Under the pieces are notes generated by a model that was not told the origin of the DNA, searched no databases, and saw only the letters and a program-made list of their open reading frames with translations. Below are positions 36,140 to 47,975 of a DNA stretch of 64,000 bases, piece by piece. Made by a program: the position numbers and the translations under genes. Each line of letters begins with the position of its first letter. The first letter of the stretch is position 1. Origin of the DNA: Sipunculus nudus (taxonomy: Eukaryota > Annelida > Sipuncula > Golfingiida > Sipunculidae); assembly GCA_026874595.1 (NCBI GenBank), contig CM049318.1, positions 29,881,956 through 29,945,955 of the forward strand, read 5' to 3'.

Positions 36140-36770
36140 TGTGTATCTTCCTGTGTATATTTACATCATGTATCAAATCCTAGATGGATGTAAATAAGAT
36201 TAATTAAAAAAATTAAATAATACGACTTGATTGACCCATTAAATATAACGTTGATGCCCGTGACTTGTCACCACTGAAGAGGATATGAATAACATTTCAC
36301 TCATGGTGTCAGGGACTGGTGGGTGTGACTAAAATAGGATTATCTGATGTTGTAAGGAAAGCTGACAACATGACCTGGGCGGGGAGCGATATTATCAGCT
36401 TTGCAAAAAAAAAAACAAAAAAACCCACACACTGCGTTAACGTCCTCTTTGGTCGACAGTGCATGATTGTATAGTCAGTGTCGTATACAGCCCTTTACTT
36501 AGTGTGATATACGTATTACTGTATCCATTCTCTACACAACACTACATCCGGTATAAAATCGTTCAACCCAAAACAGCCATCAGTGGTAATATTTCGAGCA
36601 ACAAATGCCTGTATTTAATAGGTTACCTCTTAATACACTTTACAATATATGCCGCAATGGTTTAAATGTTAATATGTAAAATTTCTGTTGGACACTCGTA
36701 TATGCTATACGTATTTCCTCTGTATTATTGTTTGCGTTGTATATTTTTGACTTGGATCGGCACCCTGGTA
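33137..36770. repeat. Segmental duplication, copy 2
   Basis: Partner of 28436-32285. It carries a large private segment around 35050-36220, including an (AT)n tract (36087-36137). Offset between copies varies from 4.5 to 4.9 kb through indels. Confidence 0.85.
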
Positions 36771-36973
36771 CGTTTTTTGGGTGCATATGTAAATCTGATA
36801 TCCCATTTCTATATATTTTTGTGTCTCAATGAAAGTTCATGGGTCTGTAATAATCAGATTTTTTCGGATGAACATATGATAATATTGTTATAATCTCGGG
36901 CTTGAAATTGCCACAAATTTCTAGTGTCATGCGGGGTAGAAATGTAACTGAACCCCTGCGGTTTTTCTCAGGC

Positions 36974-36977
<4 letters not shown>

Positions 36978-37031
<54 letters not shown>
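36978..37031. repeat. (AT)n microsatellite
   Basis: Uninterrupted AT run. Tyr-Ile frames on both strands are artefacts. Confidence 0.97.
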
Positions 37032-37032
<1 letters not shown>

Positions 37033-38815
37033 CTCTGAAGAAAAACAACACTGTGAATTCACAACAGACTGTTTCACGGGATGCGACCCGATCATCAGGT
37101 GAATGTGGTTAGAATGAAGCTAACGTCGTGGTTTGAAAAGCCGAGACTTTACGAGATTATGAGATTATGCTTTGTGCGATTCGGGTCGGGGGGGGGGCAT
37201 GTGAAAGACTGACACTGATCCTATTGTTCTCGGGTGCACAATAGGATTGGTCGGGGTACACGTGCGATATATATTCTATTTGTAATTTCGCACTACGTTG
37301 CGGCAGTATTACGTATCAATGTATATCTGTGTCGATGTTGTTTCTTGTTTCAATCAATTATATCTATTTTGCAAGAAACTGCACATATAATCAATTGATT
37401 TTGATGCTGCCTATAAACCATATTTAAATCAGAATGTTGGATTCCCAGCAGAAAGAACGATAATGTTATAAGCAGTGTAACGGGTCGATCTGTTTTGTCA
37501 TTTGTCACCTTTTGGTGTAGCCTATATAAGAAATCAGACACATTCACTCAAGAATTAATTACGCAGATATTTTATTGCAAATATCAGTTTACAAATAAAT
37601 GGAGGCTTTAGTAATCAATAATTATGTATATATGTATACATATATATGTGTTTATAAACATCATAAACTTAACTATACACAGTTTAATGTTTACAGGGTC
37701 TAAAAAACGAAATAAACAAAACTGACGTTAAATATGCTTATATTAGGTCATTCAAAAAAAAAAAAAAATCTTGAACATAATAATACATGATCCACTGTTT
37801 GAACTACTATAAGCGCAACATGTTAATTGAGGGTTATTTATAAGGCTATTGACGTTCAATAAAACCGACAGTTATATAAATATACACGTGCTCAACTGAT
37901 CTGCGCCAAAAGGGCTCCTTAGATAAGGCCAGTGTAGTTCATAAACAAAATAAGTTGACATTAAACAGTTATAGTTTGCAGATACATTATCATTGGATCG
38001 GCTCATATCTTTTGCATTATGGAATAATGGTAATTGACCTGTCTCCTGCCTCCTGTCCGAGGTAACCTGTTTAGAGGAAAGTTCTATTTTTATAACATAT
38101 ATTAACATGGGCAATCAAATGGAACCAAATGTGCCTTCATCCTTGCAAATAACAATAATTAAAACAAACTACTAAGATTTATGTTAACATACTTCTACTG
38201 TACCTAGTTGACAGAATCCTTTTTATTTACATAGGAGCAATCGACATGCCGAAGGTGATGAGTCATTTTTGCCATTTTATTATCTAAAAGTACTACCAAT
38301 TTCTTACACTAGATTTAGCCTGAAACCAATGGGTGGAACATCCGCTATATGAGCAGTGTAAATGTGATTTCTGTGAACTATAGCTACACTAGGCTCTGAT
38401 TCTGCAGTCCATACTTGTTATGAATCAGAATACACTTGCTTTTATTTTGAAGCTTGACCAACGCTACACCAACACCTTTTACTTCCCAGGCAGGCTGCCT
38501 CACATATAGGCCATACGGAGATAACTCAGATATACAAAAGGTTACATATAAAGAATTGTAAATTCTCAGTATTCCAAAATCCTAAAAACAGTTTGAATAA
38601 GTTACACCATCTGCTATTTACAACTGACAAAAATAAATATGATAATGAAAGAAAAAGAAAAAAATGCAAACAATATTCAGTCCATACGCATTGCCCACAG
38701 GCATGTTAATTTTCAAGTTAAACAATGTGACAATATCCACAGGAACTTCCAAATACATTGTTTGTAAAGACGTATTACAAATGTAGACATTGGTATCTAA
38801 ATTTAGTCGTTTGTA
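37032..38815. other. Non-coding stretch and 3' flank of the receptor gene
   Basis: No gene frames recognised. On the minus strand this lies downstream of the stop codon at 38816, so the 3' UTR and polyadenylation site of the receptor gene should be here. Several minus-strand AATAAA-like sites exist (for example ttatt at 37570-37575 and 38223-38228), but none can be chosen by eye. Confidence 0.5.
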
Positions 38816-39240
38816 TTATGCTTCCTCGTTCCTTGAGATCTCATTTGGGTGCACGTTTTCGTATTCTCGACTAGTGCTCTGCAATGTATCGGAAGGCATG
38901 GTGTATAAGCCATCATATGTGGTCTGGTCGTTCGCTGTAGTGTGTAGGCCTTGGTACGTGGCTTGTTCGTGCGTCACGGGATGTAAGACCTCGTATTCGG
39001 CCTGTTCATTCAGAACTTCCTCCACTGCCACGGCCTCTGTTTGCGTATATGCAGTGTTTCTATCCGTCTTGGATCCGGAATTCCTCTGGGGCCTCGAGTT
39101 CCTTTTGGATCTTGAGTTCCTATGTCTTCGAAACATACAGTAACACAGTGCACCTGCTGCTAGAGTTAACAGTGATCCCCCCAGTATGGATGGCAAAACA
39201 AACACCAATATACTCCTGTGAACAGCTGATTGAGGAGAGC
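38816..39240 (-). CDS. Receptor exon 8: transmembrane helix and cytoplasmic tail
   Basis: Acceptor gttttacag precedes 39240; stop TAA is at 38816-38818. After SSPQSAVHR comes a helix of about 25 residues (SILVFVLPSILGGSLLTLAA to YCMF), then RRHRNSRSKRNS, a basic stretch with RNS repeated three times. The tail has three 13-residue repeats (EQAEYEVLHPVTH, EQATYQGLHTTAN, DQTTYDGLYTMPS) and later REYENVHPN. YxxL motifs are 9 residues apart, within the spacing tolerated for ITAMs; YENV fits a Grb2-type SH2 site (YxN). Confidence 0.92.
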
Positions 39241-39560
39241 CTGTAAAACATCAAGTCTATAATTATATTGTACTATATGTGTTCCTGTAAAAGATTGTTG
39301 AAATAACGTGTATCAAACTCTATGACCTGAACATGATGACTAACATTATTTATCGAACGCATCCTGTGAAGACTAATTTGATGGTGTTTGCACTATAAGT
39401 GCTTTACTTTATCAAACAGTCCTTTTATTTTTACGTTTCGGCTATATTTGATCTAATGCATGTTGTGATTCCTGCAGGGTTTACAGGATTTCATAATTAA
39501 AAAAAAATATAAATCATATGTAAACAAAATATGTAATTATGTATAATATGTAATCATAAC

Positions 39561-39601
<41 letters not shown>

Positions 39602-42600
39602 ATATATATGTTGCTTACATGTGATATACATTTTAACAATTTTGCCACTTTAGATGAGTCATCGAAATATTGCAACCCATTACTTATAACCGTTACCAGT
39701 ACTCTTAAAAACATGACCGAGTCATTTATTGGCCCACCTTCACAACATGTATCCCTTTGATTCCCGGAATATAAGTTAAAAATTAATGTCCGACAGGTGT
39801 CTTGGTAAGAGCATTTGACTAAAACCGCCTGAATGCAATAACACTATCAATGCCCAAAGCCATTCTAATGCTTCCTGGTAGTGCTAGCAAAATGGGCAAC
39901 AGGACAACTGCCCCCCGGACAATTATCCCTCGGATAAATACCACCCGACATTTACCCCCTGGACAATTACCTCCCAGACAATTACCCCTGGACAATTACA
40001 CCCTCGGACAATTATCCCCCCGGACAACTACCTTCTGGACAATTACCCCCATGGTAAAAATTACACATTTAAAGAACACATTATACATTTAAATATACTC
40101 TGTGTTGCTAAAAAGTAGCACAGAATGCCAAGGAAATAAATAAAATTAATTGCAAACAAAAAAAAAATAAATAAAAAGAAAATCACTTTTCGTTATACTT
40201 CGTTACATGACAACATGCCTCTATGTTGGGGATTTTTGTTTTAAAAATGTACATGTGTCAGAATACACGACAAATATTGTAACATAAACGAATAAAAGAC
40301 TAACTCACTTTGACTACAGATTGCACCTATGAATCCTTTTTTACAGGTACACGTTCCGTCTGATTTGTTGCATTTGCCTTTGTTGGCGCAATTCTCTGAA
40401 CATACCTTATTACAGCCAACGCCCCAGTAACCATCCTGACATTCTAGATAAATATGTTTGTATAAATATAAACATATAAACATTATATATAAATTCATGC
40501 TGTGTTCACAGATCTTCAGAAAACACATATATGTTACATTTTAAAGATTCCATGGAAACAATTTAAGAAAAATATGAAATTGGAAATAAAATATTTCATG
40601 AAAATTATGAGTGATAGTTTGTTGCTGGGCTCCTGTTGTAACATGTCAACCTTAATACTGAAGTATGAAAAAAACACTTAAACAAACAATATACAGATGG
40701 TGCAACTAGTGTCACACAACTGAAATGGCTACCATGACCAATATATTTTTTTTTAGATTTCAGAGAGGATAATTTATTTTTTATTTTTAATTCACTTTTT
40801 AATTCAAATTATGGATATCATACTTCAACCTGCCAAAATGTAAACTTTGTCTGCAACTGTTCTGAAGCTATGATATGGCCGATTTCCTTAAAATTCTACA
40901 TGGTAACAAAGTTATATGTGCAGATGATGCACCAATTTTCTTTTCTTGGTTCAATAAAAACAACATTTACAGTGACCTAATCTTTGGTATACCTGGATGT
41001 GCCTTTTAGTAAAGTTTGATATGTCTAGATCAAATGATTATGCTTATTGCTCTGTTTACGAACAGCCTGACGGACGGAGGACGGATTAAGGATGATTGCT
41101 ATAGCTCAGATGATGTATGAATATGTTAGATTAAAAATAAAACCCACTGTTGCACATCGGTTGTTGCCATCCTGGTTTACAGGGGCACTGCCCAGTGGCC
41201 GTTTCACATGGAAACGAGGCGCATCCAGGGCCGCAAATCCCAGTGCAGTCCTCTCCATAGTAAGAATCAAGACAGGTACAATAACCATTGATTTTTCCAC
41301 ACGCTCCGTCTCGACATCCAATGCTGCATGACAGAGTACAGTTTTGTCCGAAATTCCCTCTTTGACAGACTGCATAAAGATAAAAAGCTAATTACAAGAA
41401 ACACGTTTCATGATAATGGCATTTTGTCCACGAGTGCATGCCATGATGCCTGGATTAGTCTTCTCAGTATGATTTTACAATTCATTATGTTCGTCTTTGA
41501 TTTGTTTGCTCTCCTAAAGCACTTCCTTATGTTATCTAAAGAAAGATTGGTATTAACCAGTTTTATTAATTTGTTTTGTCTTTAGCCATCATAGCAGTCA
41601 CCATTTTATTCCTTTTCTTATCATCTATTAAAAGGGATCCTGAAAATGCCTTGTTATTACAAAGAATACAATATACTGTGCGGGATCTTAATTGGATTTT
41701 ATTTTACTATGTTCAAAGTTAATGAAAATGCGAAACTACTCAAACGTGACTAGCTATGGGTTTGCAATGTAGATAACGACTGATCATAAGTTACTCACAA
41801 CAAGCCACTGCTGAATGCACATGGTTAAAGTAGATTTATTTCTGTGTAATAAAATAATTGTCCTAAACATATATATATATTGGTCTACGCTTAACTTGAA
41901 ATGAAGACAGGGTATTTCTTCTTGTAATTACCCGAAACGTCCGTCTTTTTTATGCGGGAGTCCATATTTATCTCTTGAACATTGTATTTATTGAGATACA
42001 TATGGCTGCAGGAGTATTCTTTACGGGAAAGAATCCGGAAGGAAATCTATACCAATCTGTCTTGTTTTTAGAAGGCATTTAATGTCTTTATATTCGGTTA
42101 GACCAGCACACACCAGACTAACAAGTTCCTGATTGATAACCTGGTTAGCAGAGACAATGTCCATGTTCTTTATCACAGAAACGGAGGTCGATACTGTCTG
42201 AACAGAGATTATTACACTGAGGACAGAACCAATCAGCTTTACACTGGCAAGTGTCTGTTTCCCCATTACACACGTTTTTACAAACCCACGGAGCAATTGA
42301 AAGCACAGTGGAGGCCCTATGTCCCGGTGGAGATAACTGAGAGATAAAATGGATATACGTTAATGATTACCTTTACTAAAATGTACGGTTGAAAAGCAAT
42401 GCAAACAAAGTGCTGTCAAATTAATGTCCTGCAACCATTGTATGTCCATTTGTGTTTATAGCATCTCCTTTGTTGACCAAATAAACGAAAATATATGAAA
42501 ATGTATCTCATAAAGACTATTCTATTTACCTCTATGGTTCACCAGATGCCATCGCCCACGTGCACCTTGACCAGTGCTGATGGCTACAGCGTTTATTGTA

Positions 42601-44854
42601 TCGATTGCACTAGAAGTATGATGCAAAAATAACCCAGACGCTGAAAGCAACATAAGAAAAGGGTCATGTCATAGAAGCCAACTGCAAATGCGGAATTAAG
42701 AAACACGTTATTTATTTATTTTCAGCTGCTATGATTGCTACTCGTATTACTTTGACAACATGGAAAGTGGAAATAGACAACATTAGCTCTGTATCTGATT
42801 CGCTCTCTGATAAAAGAAATCGAAATACGGTCACTTTCCATGAAATATTTTACACAGTGACATGTGAAGTCATATTAGACCTTTCACGGATTTGCCGAGT
42901 TATTTTTATACATTAATTTTTTTCAGCCATCTTCTGTATCAAAAAGACAGTACAGATATGAAGCATTATTTGTCCACTAGAAGTTGGTAAAAGAAGGTAA
43001 AATAGTGAGTGTTATTAAAATGGCCATTACCTATATAGTAACCTTTTCTAACACCTATACAACTTTGGCTCCATGATATAATCAATGTATTATTAATATT
43101 GGTCTTATGTATTGAGTGGTAAAAAATGACACTTACCTGTATCAGTACCTTTTCCAACCCGAATAAACTGATGGCTCCATGATACAAAGAATGGCTGATA
43201 CTCAGTGCAATGCAGAACACCCTGTGTAGAGTTTCTAGCTAAAGTTTCACTACTGTTAATTATGCGAATGGCCGATTGTGTGTTCCTCCAACCACCGATA
43301 ACTACTTCGTATGTCCCCGTCGGCACTTTTCCAAATTCACCAGACAAGGCTAAGTAAACATCTTTGCAGGCTTCCACACTGAATAAAAATTTTTTTTCGG
43401 CGCTAGTGGAAAACCAAGCCAGATCGTACGTTTTAGTAGTTGGTGTTTTTATCCTTATTTGTTTTGCTGAAAACAGGAAACATGTCATGAGGGACATGAT
43501 TAAAGGATTTCAAAGATGGGTTCTTCGTTACATTATAAATATTGATGATCAAATCATTGACTGGTGTAAAATGTTTACATCAATAACTGTCATATATTAA
43601 CTTGGGGATGCAGGGTTTACACATTATGTGCCTTCAACTAAATAATTTGTCATTTACAATGGTTCCACAAATGTCTTTGACGAATATATTCATCATTCAA
43701 AAAATAACAACAATTTTGAATTAGACTTTTTTTATTTATCTCGATAATCCCTCCGCGGATGAGTAGTAGTTCACTTCTTTAGTAATCACTGTATGAAATG
43801 GTATTATTTTTACATTAGCGGTGCGAAGCGTTGTTCAAAAGCACGTTATCAGCAAAGTCCCTAGCTCCCATCCTTTGCAGGGGAATAAGCTCGCAACGCG
43901 CTTCATTTGGACTTAAAGGAAAGCGAAGTCGGTAAGAATACAGCGCTGTTCTTATATTTCGATATATTTTGGTCACTTACAGTATTTTTAATAAAGCGCT
44001 GCCGTTATATAAGATCGAATTTTGGCCACAAACCGGTACGTGTGACACAGGAATGATAGATCACGCCCCAGGTCTTATCCAGGGATACCGATTTGTGAGG
44101 CCGTTGAGTTTCAATGCCTCTCATGGACAGCTTAACGCGCATAGGTTTGAATTGGGCAAGAATAATTTGTTATCCTAATGTATGCGAGCCATATTATTCG
44201 CATCCGATTATCGTACAGGCAAATTCCAGGCGACGACTTCGTCTGAAGCCCAATACGGGGCCCAGATGACACGTTTATGCTTAAATCCATCATTGTCTTA
44301 AATATGGATTCATAATTCTTACTGTAGCATTGTTGCGTTGTGGTATCAGCTCATGCCTTAGCCTATGAGTCATCAAGTTGCTCCTTTGGCAATACCGATA
44401 TTATTACGGAACAATGGATTCGTAATTATGTTTAAATGAATTCAAATAAGAAGTCTCGAACGACTTGAATAGTCTTAATCCGTGTGCTATTTGTAGACAG
44501 CAAACGTGCGAATGTATAATATATGACAACATATTCCTTTTTTGATGAGATTTATTTGCAGAGTCGCACCGTATGCCATAAAATAAACATTTTGAGCACT
44601 CAAACTATGTTTGTTACACAGGCCAAAATCAAGAGGTGACCGAATGGGTTTAAAATGAAAAAAAATGAGGAGTGAAGTCGGCTAAGAAAGCAAGCATCAT
44701 CATATAATTTTGAAACACGTTATAACTTTCGGTTTTTATTATAATGTAAGTATTCTCACGCACATGAACGCAACATAAGCCCGACAGGAAAAGTAAGGGG
44801 CTTTAAATGTACTCTTGACTTCTTTCCGAATTGTATGTTATGTGTTGACCACAC

Positions 44855-44903
<49 letters not shown>

Positions 44904-45881
44904 TGTATATATCCATTTCTTCATGTGCCGACTGTTCTGTGTATACGTATTCCATATCCCCAAAATGAACGAGCAGCAGGAATATTGATAAATAATAATA
45001 TATACATGGTTCACATTCCCATAACATTTAACATAACATTTTCTCTAAGTGATGTTATATGCCTTGAGTCACCTTGACATGGGAACACGTACCAGAAATT
45101 TACCACCCCACGATACGACTTTATTACTGGGGAATTATTAGTAGTATTATAAAAGTGTCGAATGTACAAGATATTTAAATTGAACCGCCTGAGGTGAAAA
45201 GCAAGGTGGATAGTGAGTTAAACCCCCTTCATACTAGGAGGCGATCTAGCTGCGCTCGAACTTCGCAGGAGCGAGATAATGTATCTTTGCTTCGTCATAC
45301 AATCACCATGAGCGGCATAAGTGGCGACCAATTTTGAACATTCACAAAATATACGCCGCGGGGTTGCCTTAGATTGAAAAGCAAACTTAGATCAAAATCC
45401 TATTGCCATCAGCGTCCTAACAGCGCAGTAACAGCTTTCCGACAGAACGGTTCGAGTGACAGTGAACATCGGCGTCCCGTTCAGCGGCGCCGGCCCGGCG
45501 CAGTTACCACGCTGCTACTGAGACTTTGGCGACCCGAATAAGCTCTTTACATGCTTTACAGTGTGCTGCCGCTGGGACTATAAAGTCAGTGCTGTGTTCT
45601 CGCTGCGCCCAGTAAAATCACGTGGTGCTGCTGTTGCGCTCTGATGTAGCTCTATAAGAGCCTCGCGTCGTCTGCATTGCATGCAAAGCCTACTTATGCC
45701 ATGTGTTCATGGAGCAGCAAGATCTGTTGGCCTTGTAGGAAGGCAAGATGTAGCGGGTCAGTATTTTTCATGCTGAACTAACTTTTCAAAACATTCTTGG
45801 ACCGGTGATGTGATGTGTCCTACTCAGGACTCAGAATATTTCTATTCATACTATTACAGATAAGACAAAACATAGTTTATT

Positions 45882-45955
<74 letters not shown>

Positions 45956-46310
45956 ATAAAATCATCACATGCAAAATATTTGGCTTGACTGGCTTGGTTA
46001 AACAAGGAGGACGGGTTAGCAATATCATATGAAGTGGTAGGGACGTCCTAAATCGGTAGAAAATGGTATTATTACACGTCGTGGGAGCGGGGTCAGAGAG
46101 TCATTACCGTCACACGTGTCGTGTTTTTACGATGTTGACGGTGACTTACGGCGATCTGCTAGGTCGCCATTGGTTGCTGTGGTCATCGCTAGGTCTTCAT
46201 CTAGTGAGATTGGGGCATAAGCGCAATCTGGCTGTTTATGTTAAGGAAATCAGAGTCCAGGTAACACATTTCTATTCATACTATTACAGATAAGACAAAA
46301 CATAGTTTAT

Positions 46311-46383
<73 letters not shown>

Positions 46384-47932
46384 GGTGTAATAAAGTCATC
46401 ACATGCAAAGTATTTGGCAAGACTGGCTTGCTTAAACAAACACAATATACAAGATGTAATAAAATAAAATTGTATATGACGTATGATTCAAAATGATTGA
46501 CTAGGTTATTGTGCTCCAAGCGTTATATTGATTTGTAAAACGGCCGTCGCGTATGTACTAGTGTGAGTTCTTTTGGAATTGCCTGATAACAATCTATAGA
46601 AAACCCCTTATTTTATTTCTTTTAACAATTAGTGCACCGGTTGACTGGAGTCTTCTATAATATCGTTTGCTTTCTTCAACTATCGTGTTTGAAATATGAA
46701 GTCAACAGTGGGTTATGGGGCCCAAATGAACTTCGTTGCTGTTCTAACTACCGTCGAAAACTGTTTCATCGACAGTTATACTGCCTCCTAATACTGTGAC
46801 TTACAACATCAGGACACCCGAATTACCATCCTATAAAACGTTAACATGATCGGTTTACTAAGCCTGAAATCTGTTAGGTTATGAATAAAAGTTGCTGTGC
46901 CTTCTTTACGCTGTAATTCATATTTTCGGCCCTCATCAAAATAAAAATTCCAGAAAATGTAAAACAGATTTCAACCTCGGAGCCGTTATTTAATAAGGTA
47001 AGTCGGCTTGAAATGATTTATTCAAGAGAGAATTATGGGATATGCCAAAGGAAAAATTCCTCATTTTTGCCTGACATTTGTTGTTAATTAACAGTGACGT
47101 AAAATTGAATAATATAATCTGATAACAATCAAATACACGATTAGCTTACCTGCCCACTGAGATATTTCCCATGTTCCATCACTTCCAAACCCATTTGCAA
47201 TCGCAAGCATAGCAATAGGTCGAGGGATCGGGTCACTCCAGAAAAGAATCCTGGAGGAAATCAGACTCATCTTTTATCAGAAATTATAAAAATTCTAAAG
47301 CAGATCAGTTCAGATGGGTTTGGATGCACCCTCTACTGTCAGCGTACTATCATGCTCTAAAACATATTTCGGAATTGTTGATTATGCCAACATTTAATAA
47401 AACACTTTTTTATATCAAGGAGGAACTTTTTTCCGCCTATGTTTTTTCCCCTTTTTGTCAACTTTTTTAGTGACTTTGTTGTTCTCCATAATTTAGGTTT
47501 TACACAAATTATCTCGTAACTACCTAGCGAGCATGTATCAACAATCAGATTATTAAAGATATTAGAAGCTTTGACAGTGCCTTAAACATCTGTATCCCAC
47601 TCATAACTCATTGAATTACATTTAAGGACTACACTCTCATAATCCCTGAAATAACTGAAAGATATGCCATTTTTCATGCAAATTGCTTTCTGTATACATT
47701 AAGGACATTAGCATCATGATTAAACAATGGATCAAAATTTGATAAGTTAATATATTAAACACATCACATGAAAAAGATGAGATGATTCGTGAACATTGAG
47801 TAATTAGATGTTCGTTCCAGATCTAAACGTATTGAGCAAATGTGGGAGTAGGGCTGAGTATATAAGGAATATTGTCTGTTAAAAATTGTCAGGGGGGGGG
47901 TGGAGGGGAATTATGAATCCCCTATTGCATAT

Positions 47933-47975
<43 letters not shown>

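Noticed and set aside
38790-39246. Plus-strand frames antisense to the receptor tail exon
   Set aside because: Mirror frames of the ITAM-encoding exon; no splice sites or recognisable domains.
41106-41375. 89-codon minus-strand frame over receptor exon 6
   Set aside because: Wrong phase relative to flanking exons and lacking EGF cysteines; the correct frame is EGF-like.
42021-42296. 91-codon minus-strand frame in receptor intron 5
   Set aside because: Wrong phase; the Cys-rich frame of the decayed EGF exon runs across it.
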